Below, in pieces: positions 44,018-51,843 of a stretch of 64,000 nucleotides of DNA; position 1 is the first letter of the stretch, and the number at the start of each line of letters is the position of its first letter. The stretch is from JAPSGB01 sp963775185 (lineage in GTDB: Bacteria > Myxococcota_A > Polyangia > Polyangiales > Polyangiaceae): NCBI GenBank assembly GCA_963775185.1, contig CAVZIE010000032.1, positions 868,001-932,000 of the forward strand. The letters are read 5' to 3'. The notes beneath the pieces are model-generated. The model made no database searches. It was not told the origin of the DNA and saw nothing but the letters and a program-made list of their open reading frames with translations. Both the position numbers and the translations under genes were made by a program.

Positions 44018-44512
44018 TCACGGCGCGGCGCGCGCGGCCGCCGCGGCGCAGAGCAGGTCCGCGACGTAGCGCGCTTGGTCGGGCCGGATCTGCCCGGTGA
44101 CGAGCGCGCTTCCCCCCTCGTCGAGGATCGCGCGTACCCAGGCTCGAGGCGGCCAGCGCGCCGTGCGTTCGACGCTGAACGAGCGCGCGGAGTAGGTCAC
44201 GCCCTCACCGATCACGCGGCCCCGCTCGTCGAGGGTGACGTGGAAGCGCTGTTTGATCACGCGCAGCGAGTCAAGGAAGAGCGCGAACGGATACAAGGCG
44301 AATGTCACCATGAAGCCAACTTCGGTGGTGAACGCAAGCGCCACGCTTGCGAGCAGCGTCGAAGCGGAGATCGCGCCCCATCGCACCACCATCCGTGCCG
44401 TGCTCGGTCGGATCTCGATGTCCAGGGTTCCACGACGCTCGACGACGGTCACGCCGTCGGGGGCCGACGGCTCGATCAGCCCGGGCTCGCGATACGGACC
44501 GCGGCCATCCAT
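44018..44512 (-). CDS. Hypothetical membrane protein
   Basis: A 164-residue protein. A beta-rich start (DGVTVVERRGTLDIEIRPST) leads to two membrane helices (VRWGAISASTLLASVALAFT and EVGFMVTFALYPFALFLDSL). A beta-rich cytosolic tail follows (IKQRFHVTLDERGRVIGEGV, TARWPPRAWVRAILDEGGSA). This resembles small YcxB- or PH-like membrane proteins in outline only. It starts 3 bases after the lipoprotein gene at 44516 and is probably in the same operon. Confidence 0.6.
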   Translation of the reverse strand: MDGRGPYREPGLIEPSAPDGVTVVERRGTLDIEIRPSTARMVVRWGAISASTLLASVALAFTTEVGFMVTFALYPFALFLDSLRVIKQRFHVTLDERGRVIGEGVTYSARSFSVERTARWPPRAWVRAILDEGGSALVTGQIRPDQARYVADLLCAAAAARAAP

Positions 44513-44515
44513 CCA

Positions 44516-45439
44516 TCAATCACCCTGGCCGCGCTGCAGCGCTTCGAGCTGCTGCGGATCGAGCGCCAGTCGCACCACGACGCTCTCGCCCACCGCCTCG
44601 ATGTGCAGCCGCGCGGCGACGCCACCAGCGACGCCACCTTGATCGGACAGCGCGTGGGCGATCAAGCCCGCGGCGTCCGCCGTGCGCTTCGCCGTGTCCG
44701 CGTCGTCGAACGCGAGATCGATCTCCGCCGTCAAGCCGGTCGCGGCGATGTCCGCGCTCGCGGTCAGCGTGCGTCCCTGGCGCAGCAGCCGCGCCGCCTT
44801 GACGGAGCTCCGCGACACCAGCGCGGCCAGCGGCGGCAGGCGCGCGGCCACGCTGATCGCGCCCTTCGCCGGCGGATCCGGGTGCGCGTCCCCGGCGCCC
44901 TGCTCCACGCTGCGCTCCACCGCGTCGAGCTCCGCCGTCGACGCCAGCACGATCAGCTCGTCGCCGCGAGCGTACACGCGCAGCGGCGCCGATCGCGACG
45001 GCGTGGCCGGCGGCGGGCGATCGTACACGCGATAGCCCGCACCCAGATCCGCAGGCGGCCCCCACGGGCCGAGCGCGCGCGGATCGATCGACGCGAAGTG
45101 ACCGGACAGCACGATCACGTTGTCCATCGCCGCGACGCTCTTCGCCGGCCGGAACGCGATCCAGATCGTGTCGGCGTGAGCGAGGGCCGCGTTGAACAGC
45201 CGACCCCCACCCCCTCCCGCGCCCGGCGCCCGCTTGGCCAGCGCGTCCAGCGCCGATTTGCCGAGCGCGTCGCGCATGCGGGCGAGATCGACCCGCACCA
45301 CCACGTCGAGATCGCCGGGCAACGCGTCCTGGGGATTGGTGATGGTTGGTGCCGGCGCGGCCGGCGGCGGGATGCGTGGTGCGCTGCACGCCGCGAGCGC
45401 GGCGCACAACAGCGCGATCGCGCTCGAGCACCGCATCAC
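44516..45439 (-). CDS. Hypothetical lipoprotein in the aroA-cmk cluster
   Basis: The start MMRCSSAIALLCAALAACSA is a lipoprotein signal (Cys18). A Pro/Ala linker precedes a mature domain of about 275 residues with blocks LPGDLDVVVRVDLARMRDAL, DNVIVLSGHFASIDPRAL and LRVYARGDELIVLASTAELD. Its start codon overlaps the cmk stop, so it is co-translated with cmk. No known catalytic motif is visible, and an envelope role is inferred from the signal only. Confidence 0.7.
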   Translation of the reverse strand: MMRCSSAIALLCAALAACSAPRIPPPAAPAPTITNPQDALPGDLDVVVRVDLARMRDALGKSALDALAKRAPGAGGGGGRLFNAALAHADTIWIAFRPAKSVAAMDNVIVLSGHFASIDPRALGPWGPPADLGAGYRVYDRPPPATPSRSAPLRVYARGDELIVLASTAELDAVERSVEQGAGDAHPDPPAKGAISVAARLPPLAALVSRSSVKAARLLRQGRTLTASADIAATGLTAEIDLAFDDADTAKRTADAAGLIAHALSDQGGVAGGVAARLHIEAVGESVVVRLALDPQQLEALQRGQGD

Positions 45440-46143
45440 TTGCCGGCCATGCGCCGCTCGACGTCACGCACGTGCTCGACGATGCGATCGACCACCTCGT
45501 CGATGCCGAGCGCCGAGCTGTCCACGAGCACCGCGTCGCCCGCCTGCTTGAGCGGCGCCACCGGGCGCATGGTGTCGCGATGGTCGCGCTCGATCACCTC
45601 GGCCTGCACCTGCTCGAGATCCGCGGCCTCGCCGCGCGCGACCAGCTCTTCGTAGCGGCGCCTGGCGCGCACGTCCGGGCTCGCCGTCAGGAAGAACTTC
45701 GCCTCCGCGTCGGGCAACACGACCGTGCCGATGTCGCGCCCCTCGAGCACGACGCCGCCGTCGGCGCCGGCGGCGCGCTGCATGTCGAGGAGCGCCGCGC
45801 GCACGGCGGGGATCGCGCTCACCTTGCTCGCGCCCTGGGAGATGTCCTCGGCGCGGATCGCCTGGCTCACGTCCTCGCCTTCGAGCAGCACGTGCTGCGC
45901 GCCGTCCGGCGTGGACTCGAAGCCGATGGCGTCGCGCTCGGCGAGCTCGTGCGCCAGCGCGCTCACCGCGGCGTCCTCGTCCCAGGACACGCCACGACGC
46001 TGTGCCGCCAGCGCGACCGATCGATACAGCGCCCCCGTCCCGACCAGCACGTAGCCGAGGCGCTGCGCCACGAGCCGCGTGACGGTGGTCTTGCCGGCTC
46101 CCGCGGGGCCGTCGATGGCGACCGCCGGCCGCGTGCGGCTCAC
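45436..46143 (-). CDS. cmk: Cytidylate kinase
   Basis: A 235-residue P-loop kinase that phosphorylates CMP and dCMP. AIDGPAGAGKTTVTRLVAQR is the Walker A region, followed by LVGTGALYRSVALAAQRRGV, VVLEGRDIGTVVLPDAEAKF, FLTASPDVRARRRYEEL and IERDHRDTMRPVAPLKQAGD, the standard CMP-kinase order. A GTG start overlaps the aroA stop (GTGA). The gene is intact and matches the aroA-cmk-rpsA order known in many proteobacteria. Confidence 0.96.
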   Translation of the reverse strand: MSRTRPAVAIDGPAGAGKTTVTRLVAQRLGYVLVGTGALYRSVALAAQRRGVSWDEDAAVSALAHELAERDAIGFESTPDGAQHVLLEGEDVSQAIRAEDISQGASKVSAIPAVRAALLDMQRAAGADGGVVLEGRDIGTVVLPDAEAKFFLTASPDVRARRRYEELVARGEAADLEQVQAEVIERDHRDTMRPVAPLKQAGDAVLVDSSALGIDEVVDRIVEHVRDVERRMAGK

Positions 46144-47492
46144 GACCGCACCTCCACGTCCGCCCCGAGCGCGCGCAGCGTGCCGGCGAAGCGCGGGAAG
46201 CTGGTGGCGATGCAGTCCACGTCGTCGACGACGGTCTCGCCGTCGGCGACCAGGCCGAGCACGGCGGCGGTCATGGCGACGCGGTGATCGCCCCCGCTCG
46301 TCACGTGGGCGGCGCGGAGCGCGCCCTCGGGGCGGCCGCTCACCACCAGGCCGTCCTCGAGCTCGTCCGCCTCGACGCCGAAGGCGCGGAGCAGCGCGAC
46401 CATGAGCGCGATCCGGTCGCTCTCCTTGACGCGCAGCTCCGCGACGTCGTGGAACTCGGTGGTGCCGCGAGCGCGCGCCGCCAGCGCGCACGCGATGGGG
46501 ATCTCGTCGATGGCGCGCACGGCGAGCTCGCCGCTGATGGCGCCGCCGCGGAGCGCGCCGGCTTCGGCCGTGACCTCGCCGAACGGCTCGCCCAGGCTCT
46601 CGCCCATGGGCGTGATGCCGACGTGGCCGCCGAGGGCGCGGATCGCGTCGATGATGCCGGCGCGGGTGGGGTTCAACCCGGTATTCCGCGCCGTGACGAC
46701 ACTCCCCTCCACCAGCGTCGCCGCCACCAGCAAGAACGCCGCGGCCGACAAATCGCCGGGCAGATCGACGTCGAAGGCGCGGATCGCGCGCGGGCTCGCC
46801 GGTGGGTGCAAGCTCAGCATCGGACCGACGGCTTCGATCGGCATACCCAGCGCGTCGAGCATGCGCTCGGTGTGGTCGCGGCTGAGGATCGGCTCGCGGA
46901 TCAAGGTGGGACCGCCGGCGAACAGGCCGGACAAGAGCAACGCGCTCTTCACCTGCGCGCTGGCGATGGGCATGTCGTACTCGAACCCCGCGAGCCGCGT
47001 GCCGGCGGGGAGCGGCCCGATCTCGAGCGGCGCCGTGACGTCGTCGGCTCGCGACGGGTGCGGCGTGCCGGCGATGACCGCGCCGCGGGCGCGCAGCGGC
47101 CTGACGACGCGTCCCATCGGGCGGCGCGACAGCGACGCGTCGCCGATCAGGCGCGAGCGGAACGGCTGCGCCGCGAGCACGCCGCACATCAGGCGCATGG
47201 TCGTGCCGGAGTTGCCGCAGTCGAGATCGCCGACGGGCTCGGCGAGCCCGTCGAGCCCGACGCCGTGGACACGCACCACGCCCTGTCCGTCGTCCTCGAT
47301 CTGGACGCCCAGCTTCTTGAACGCCTCCAGCGTCGAGACGTTGTCCTCGCCGTAGGAGAAGCGCCGGAGCTCGCACGTCCCCGCCGACAGCGCGGCGAGG
47401 ATCAACGCGCGGTGGCTGATGCTCTTGTCGCTGGGAACGGGCACGCTGCCGCTGAGCGGGCGCGTCGCGGGGCGCACGACAAGCCGCGCCAT
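46140..47492 (-). CDS. aroA: 3-phosphoshikimate 1-carboxyvinyltransferase (EPSP synthase)
   Basis: A 450-residue enzyme of the shikimate pathway. It joins phosphoenolpyruvate to shikimate 3-phosphate. Motifs: SVPVPSDKSISHRALILAAL, DLDCGNSGTTMRLMCGVLAA, GDASLSRRPMGRVVRPLR, PIASAQVKSALLLSGLFAGG, FDVDLPGDLSAAAFLLVAAT and VAELRVKESDRIALMVALLR, all conserved. The start at 47492 gives MARLVVRPATRPLSGSV. It overlaps cmk and follows the lipoprotein gene by five bases, so the cluster is one transcription unit. Confidence 0.96.
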   Translation of the reverse strand: MARLVVRPATRPLSGSVPVPSDKSISHRALILAALSAGTCELRRFSYGEDNVSTLEAFKKLGVQIEDDGQGVVRVHGVGLDGLAEPVGDLDCGNSGTTMRLMCGVLAAQPFRSRLIGDASLSRRPMGRVVRPLRARGAVIAGTPHPSRADDVTAPLEIGPLPAGTRLAGFEYDMPIASAQVKSALLLSGLFAGGPTLIREPILSRDHTERMLDALGMPIEAVGPMLSLHPPASPRAIRAFDVDLPGDLSAAAFLLVAATLVEGSVVTARNTGLNPTRAGIIDAIRALGGHVGITPMGESLGEPFGEVTAEAGALRGGAISGELAVRAIDEIPIACALAARARGTTEFHDVAELRVKESDRIALMVALLRAFGVEADELEDGLVVSGRPEGALRAAHVTSGGDHRVAMTAAVLGLVADGETVVDDVDCIATSFPRFAGTLRALGADVEVRS

Positions 47493-47497
47493 GGCCG

Positions 47498-48595
47498 CTA
47501 CTGCCCGACGCCCGGCGTGGTCGTGGCGTCGATCACGTGGGGTTGCGAAGGCACGCCCAGGTATGCCGCGCCCTTGTCGATGAGCGTGTCGAGCGCCTGT
47601 GCATCGAGCTCCGCGACGAACTGCGCGCTCGTGCCCTGGGGCTTGGCCTCGAGCTTCTGGAACGGCTGCGTGACGCCGATCAGGCTCATCAGGAACGCAT
47701 AGCTCTTGAGCGTCTCGCGGAACTGCACGACGCTGGCCGCGCCCGCCTGCGCCGACGCCTCGGTGTCGTAGCTGAGGGTGCCCGCGACGTTCATGCCCGG
47801 CGGCTGGAAGTTGCAGAGCATGCGCGCTGTCTGCAGCCCTTGCAGGAACGGCAGCTGCTGCCGCGCCGAGTCGGTGATCGGCTGCGCGCGGAGATCGAAG
47901 CCGAGCACGATCGGCACGTTCGGCGTCTTCAGCAGATCCTCCATCCAATCGGGGATGCTACGCGTGACGCGGCCTTCCTTGATGCGGTCGAGCGCGCGCC
48001 GGATCCCGGTTTCGTCGCCGAGCAAGACCGTGTGCGCCGTGAGCACCGAGAAGCCGATGTTGCGCGCCGTGTACAAGGTACGCCCGGCGTAGCTGCTGGC
48101 GACCACCGGCACGCCGAGCGGCGTGTTCTGCGTGGTGCCGGCGGCCTGCTCGATCGCCTGCGGATTGAAGTTGCCGGTGGCGACCACGACCACGTTCGCG
48201 CCCGTCATGGAGTACACGCCGACTGCCAGGTGCGACAGATCGCGCTGCGGATCGAAGCCCGCGGACGGCGGCAGCGGCGTGTGGCTCTGCAGCACGCCCA
48301 GGAGCTTCTGGCCGAACTGCGAGGCGTACACCTGCTGCATGTCCACCACGGCCAGCCCGAACTCGCCGCCGGGCAGCAGCGCCAGCGGGTCCTTGTCGAT
48401 GTCGGCCGCGGCTAGCTCCTTGCCCGCGCCGGTCGGCGTCACGACCTCGCTCTGGCCGTGGCACGCGACGATCGACAGCGCGCACAGAGCACGAGCGAGC
48501 AGCGCGAGCGAGCGAGCGAAGCGAGTAGAGGGCCCGGAGGGACGGAGGGCCCGGTCGGGACCGGTGAGCCACGCGCTTCCGCGCCGGGCCGGCAT
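47498..48595 (-). CDS. Lipoprotein between hisC and aroA
   Basis: The ATG at 48595 overlaps the hisC stop (ATGA). The first 14 codons come from a degenerate REP-like copy (PARRG). A lipoprotein signal follows (SLALLARALCALSIVACHGQ). The mature domain of about 320 residues includes LLPGGEFGLAVVDMQQVYAS, DLSHLAVGVYSMTGANVVVV, TGNFNPQAIEQAAGTTQNTP and GIRRALDRIKEGRVTRSIPD. Similar blocks occur in the lipoprotein downstream of cmk. Function unknown. An internal start nearer the signal is possible. Confidence 0.7.
   Translation of the reverse strand: MPARRGSAWLTGPDRALRPSGPSTRFARSLALLARALCALSIVACHGQSEVVTPTGAGKELAAADIDKDPLALLPGGEFGLAVVDMQQVYASQFGQKLLGVLQSHTPLPPSAGFDPQRDLSHLAVGVYSMTGANVVVVATGNFNPQAIEQAAGTTQNTPLGVPVVASSYAGRTLYTARNIGFSVLTAHTVLLGDETGIRRALDRIKEGRVTRSIPDWMEDLLKTPNVPIVLGFDLRAQPITDSARQQLPFLQGLQTARMLCNFQPPGMNVAGTLSYDTEASAQAGAASVVQFRETLKSYAFLMSLIGVTQPFQKLEAKPQGTSAQFVAELDAQALDTLIDKGAAYLGVPSQPHVIDATTTPGVGQ
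48577..48594. repeat. Degenerate REP-like element at a gene start
   Basis: TTCCGCGCCGGGCCGGCA differs at one base from the dispersed core and supplies the start region of the lipoprotein gene. Confidence 0.45.
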
Positions 48596-49677
48596 CAAGC
48601 CAGGACCTCCTGCAAGGCGGCGAGCAGCCGGTCGTTCTCCGCGGGCCGACCGACGGTGATGCGCAAGCTGGTCGCAAGCGGTCCGAGAGTCCGCACGATG
48701 ACGCCCTTTCGCAGCAGCTTGTCGTAGACGTCGCGCGCGCTTCTGCCGACGTCCACGAACACGAAATTCGCCTGGCTCGGCACGACCTTGACGCCCGGCA
48801 GGTCGGCGAGCGCGACAAGCAGGCGCGCGCGCTGCGCCTTGTTCTCGCTGCGGCTGCGTTCCACGTGCTCCACGTCGTCGATCGCCGCGATCGCCGCCGC
48901 CTGCGCCGGCGCGTTGACGTTGAACGGCGCGCGAACGCGGTTCATGTAGCCGACCAGCTCCGCCGGACCCACGGCGTAGCCGACGCGCATCGCCGCCAGA
49001 CCGTAGATCTTCGAGAACGTGCGCAGCGTCACCAGGCGCTCGCGGAGACCGCGCAGCTCCAGGCTGTCCGGGTAGTCCTCGGCGTCGGCGTACTCGATGT
49101 ACGCCTCGTCCATCACCACGATCACCTGCGGCGGCAGATCGCGGAGCAGCCGCTCCAGCGCCCGGCGACCGACGTGGGTGCCGGTGGGGTTGTTCGGGTT
49201 GGCGACGAACAAGAGCCGCGTGCGGTCCGTCACCGCCGCGGCCATCGCCTCGAGGTCGTGGGTGTAGTCGCGGAGCGGAACCGCGGTGAACGGCGTGCCG
49301 TGGGCGAGCGAGGCGAGCCGGTAGACGACGAACGCCGGCTCGGCGAACACGATGTGGTCGGCCGGCGTGGTGAACGTGCGGACGAGCAGCTCGATCAGCT
49401 CGTTCGAGCCGTTGCCCTGGATCAGCTCGCCCATGTCGACGCCGTGGTGGGCGGCGAGCTTCTCGCGCAGGCGATACGCGGCGGCGTCGGGGTAGCGGTT
49501 CGCGTCGGCGAGCGCGGCGCGCGCCGCTTCCACCGCGCGTGGGCTCGGCCCGAGCGGGTTCTCGTTCGACGCGAGCTTGACGGCGTCCGTGACTCCGAGC
49601 TCGCGCGCGAGCTCCTCCACGGGCTTGCCCGCCTCGTACGGGCGCAGCGACTCGATACCGGGCGTGACCAGGGGCAT
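48595..49677 (-). CDS. hisC: Histidinol-phosphate aminotransferase
   Basis: A 360-residue class II PLP aminotransferase. VKLASNENPLGPSPRAVEAA, LIQGNGSNELIELLVRTFTT, LLFVANPNNPTGTHVG, VIVVMDEAYIEYA and TLRTFSKIYGLAAMRVGYAV (the Lys of FSKIYG binds PLP) are all present. In the context of pheA and aroA it may also use aromatic substrates such as phenylpyruvate, as some HisC enzymes do; this is inference. It begins 20 bases after pheA and overlaps the next gene. Confidence 0.94.
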   Translation of the reverse strand: MPLVTPGIESLRPYEAGKPVEELARELGVTDAVKLASNENPLGPSPRAVEAARAALADANRYPDAAAYRLREKLAAHHGVDMGELIQGNGSNELIELLVRTFTTPADHIVFAEPAFVVYRLASLAHGTPFTAVPLRDYTHDLEAMAAAVTDRTRLLFVANPNNPTGTHVGRRALERLLRDLPPQVIVVMDEAYIEYADAEDYPDSLELRGLRERLVTLRTFSKIYGLAAMRVGYAVGPAELVGYMNRVRAPFNVNAPAQAAAIAAIDDVEHVERSRSENKAQRARLLVALADLPGVKVVPSQANFVFVDVGRSARDVYDKLLRKGVIVRTLGPLATSLRITVGRPAENDRLLAALQEVLA

Positions 49678-49697
49678 GACCCGGCAAGCCTAGCGCG

Positions 49698-50771
49698 TCA
49701 GCTCTGCGTCTGGAACGATCCCAGCACCTTGAGGTACTTCGTCGAGCGCTTCACGGCTTCCAGAGCCGTGACGACCGGCCGATCCGTCACGTGCCCGCTG
49801 ACCTCGACGTAGAAGACGTAGTCCCAGCTCTCCCCGCTGACGGGCCGGCTCTGGAGCTTCTTCAAGTTGATGCCGCGCTCGGCAAAGTGCCGGAGCACGT
49901 CGAACAGCGAGCCCGGCGTGTCGTCCACGCTGAACAGCAGGCACGTCGTATCCTGGCTGGAGCGGATCGCCGGGCGAGCGCTGGCGATGCCGTAGCGATA
50001 CCTGAGGTCCGCCGCATCCCCGACGTTCTGGCGCACCACCTCGAGCCCGGCGGCCCTGCCGCACGCTTCGGGCACGATCGCCGCCGCGCCGTGGTCCTCG
50101 CTGACGAGCTGCGCCGCGACCGCCGGCGAGCGCACGTCGATCACGCTCACGCGCGGCAGCTCGCGATCGAGGAAGCGCTCGCACGACGCGTGGGCCGCGG
50201 CCGTCGCGTACAGCTTGTCGATGTCGGCCATGTTCGCCGTACGGCTCATTAAATCGTAGGTCGCCGGGAGCGCGCGCTCGGCCACCAGCACGAGCTCCGT
50301 CTGGGCGAGCGCGGTGATCGACGGCTGGACCAGCCCGTCCACCGACGACTCGAACGGGAACACGGCGTAGACCGCCCGCCCGCGCACGACCTCGTCGAGC
50401 GCTTCGGCTGCGGTCGGGCACTCCACGAAGATCGCCGCCGCGCCGAAATAGTCCCGCGCCATCTGATGCGTGAAGCCGGCCTCGGGCCCCAGATACGCGA
50501 CGCGGACCGGCTGCTCGAGGGCGCGCGCCTCGGCCCGCACCACCGACAGCACGCGACGCAGGCTGTCGGCGGGCATGTCCCCACTCGACGTACCGACCAG
50601 CCGCGACAGCCACTCGCCCTCGTCGGTGTCGATCGAGTGCGACTCGCCTTCGAGGCGCGCCTGGATCTCGCGCGACAGCCGCGCGCGCGCGTCCAGGCTT
50701 TGCACGATCTCGCGATCGACGACGTCGATCTTCTCGCGAAGCTCGAGCGCGTCACGCTTGCGGTCCGACAT
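49698..50771 (-). CDS. pheA: Bifunctional chorismate mutase/prephenate dehydratase (P-protein)
   Basis: A 357-residue protein. Residues 1-90 form the AroQ-type chorismate mutase (LREKIDVVDREIVQSLDARA, RLSREIQ). Residues about 92-270 are the prephenate dehydratase (RVAYLGPEAGFTHQMARDYF, YAVFPFESSVDGLVQPS). The C-terminus is an ACT domain (SSQDTTCLLFSVDDTPGSLF, GINLKKLQSRPVSGESWDYV), which usually gives feedback control by phenylalanine. The start at 50771 (MSDRKRDALELREKIDVVDR) is chosen by homology. It leads the aromatic amino-acid cluster. Confidence 0.95.
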   Translation of the reverse strand: MSDRKRDALELREKIDVVDREIVQSLDARARLSREIQARLEGESHSIDTDEGEWLSRLVGTSSGDMPADSLRRVLSVVRAEARALEQPVRVAYLGPEAGFTHQMARDYFGAAAIFVECPTAAEALDEVVRGRAVYAVFPFESSVDGLVQPSITALAQTELVLVAERALPATYDLMSRTANMADIDKLYATAAAHASCERFLDRELPRVSVIDVRSPAVAAQLVSEDHGAAAIVPEACGRAAGLEVVRQNVGDAADLRYRYGIASARPAIRSSQDTTCLLFSVDDTPGSLFDVLRHFAERGINLKKLQSRPVSGESWDYVFYVEVSGHVTDRPVVTALEAVKRSTKYLKVLGSFQTQS

Positions 50772-50880
50772 TCCGAAGTCCTCTCTGTCCTGTCCGGGTC
50801 GGCACAGGACACGCCTGCCACCGGCAGAGAGCAAGCGCAGGCGATCGCTCGCGGCCCGCAGCGGGACGCGAGCCTACGAC

Positions 50881-51231
50881 TCAGGCAGCGGCTTGCTTGT
50901 CCTTCTTCTTTGGCTTGGCGGACTTGTCCTTCGCCTCGCCCGTGCCGGAGCTGCCGCCGCTCGCCTCGCCGGCGCCGCTGCTGCTACCACCGTTCCCGCT
51001 GCCGCTGCTACCGCTGCCGCTGGGCTTGTCCGGGCTCTTGCCGCCGCGGCTGGAAGCGTAGCCGTCGGCGTACCAGCCGCCGCCCTTCAGGATGAATCCC
51101 GCGCCGCCCGAGATCTGGCGCTTCGCGGTATTCTTCCCGCATTTCGGGCACTTCTTGAGGGGGGCCGCGCTGATCGGCTGCTCGGCCTCCCACTCGTGAT
51201 CACAGGACGAACACACGTACTCGTAGGTCAT
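50881..51231 (-). CDS. FmdB-family zinc-ribbon protein
   Basis: A 116-residue protein. MTYEYVCSSCDHEWEAEQPI, then KKCPKCGKNTAKRQISGGAG gives the two CxxC pairs of the FmdB zinc ribbon. FILKGGGWYADGY matches the family end motif. A Gly/Ser linker and a KDKSAKPKKKDKQAAA basic tail follow, longer than usual. FmdB proteins are small putative regulators of unclear role. It lies 109 bases upstream of pheA on the same strand. Confidence 0.9.
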   Translation of the reverse strand: MTYEYVCSSCDHEWEAEQPISAAPLKKCPKCGKNTAKRQISGGAGFILKGGGWYADGYASSRGGKSPDKPSGSGSSGSGNGGSSSGAGEASGGSSGTGEAKDKSAKPKKKDKQAAA

Positions 51232-51843
51232 CGCTGGAAACTCCGCACCTTTTGCTAATGGGTCGAGGGCGGCCCGCTGTCAACAAGAACCGGGCCAAGC
51301 GCCCGCGCTCGCGCAATGGCTCGCGAAAATGTCGCGGCGTTGCGCCGTCGCGCCTGCCGGGACGCGCGGCGACGCAGCTCGGCCGAGCCGCGTCGGCGCC
51401 GGGCCGCCATCATCCGGCGCGGAGCCGGAGCCGCTCTACTCCGCGCTGCCGCACCCGGGGATACCGCGCCGGACCGGCATCTTCCGGTCTTCATGTCGAT
51501 GCGGCGCGGTATCCCGCGGGTCGCCGCCGCAGCGCGCCGGGCCCAGCCTGCCGGCTCCGGTGTGTTCCCCGTTCGTTCACGAAGCCGGGCGGCCCACGCC
51601 CGGGGGGCGCGGGGCGGTGCGGGGGCGCGGGGCCCGCGCGGGACGCGGAAACAGCGGTGGGGACCGCGGATCCTCTTGTAAGCTTCCGTTCAGCGGTGTA
51701 CGAGTGTCTAGTGATAGGACGTGACCATACATCACGTGTGGTGACGCTTGCCCGTTGCGGGTCTTTTTCTGCTGCTCGCGCTGCGTTCGCGCGGCGCGAG
51801 CGCTAGAGATCGGCTGCGCATCCGGGTGTCGAGGACAGGGTAG
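51232..51843. other. Long intergenic region between fmdB and smc
   Basis: This 612-base divergent gap holds no convincing gene. It contains a REP-type inverted pair (51458-51515) and a less GC-rich stretch (about 51660-51780) that must include the smc promoter. The short open frames inside are Arg/Ala-rich noise. Confidence 0.5.
51458..51515. repeat. REP-like inverted pair
   Basis: GGGATACCGCGCCG (51458-51471) and CGGCGCGGTATCCC (51502-51515) are perfect reverse complements 30 bases apart. The left arm continues GACCGGCAT, part of the dispersed element. Confidence 0.7.
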
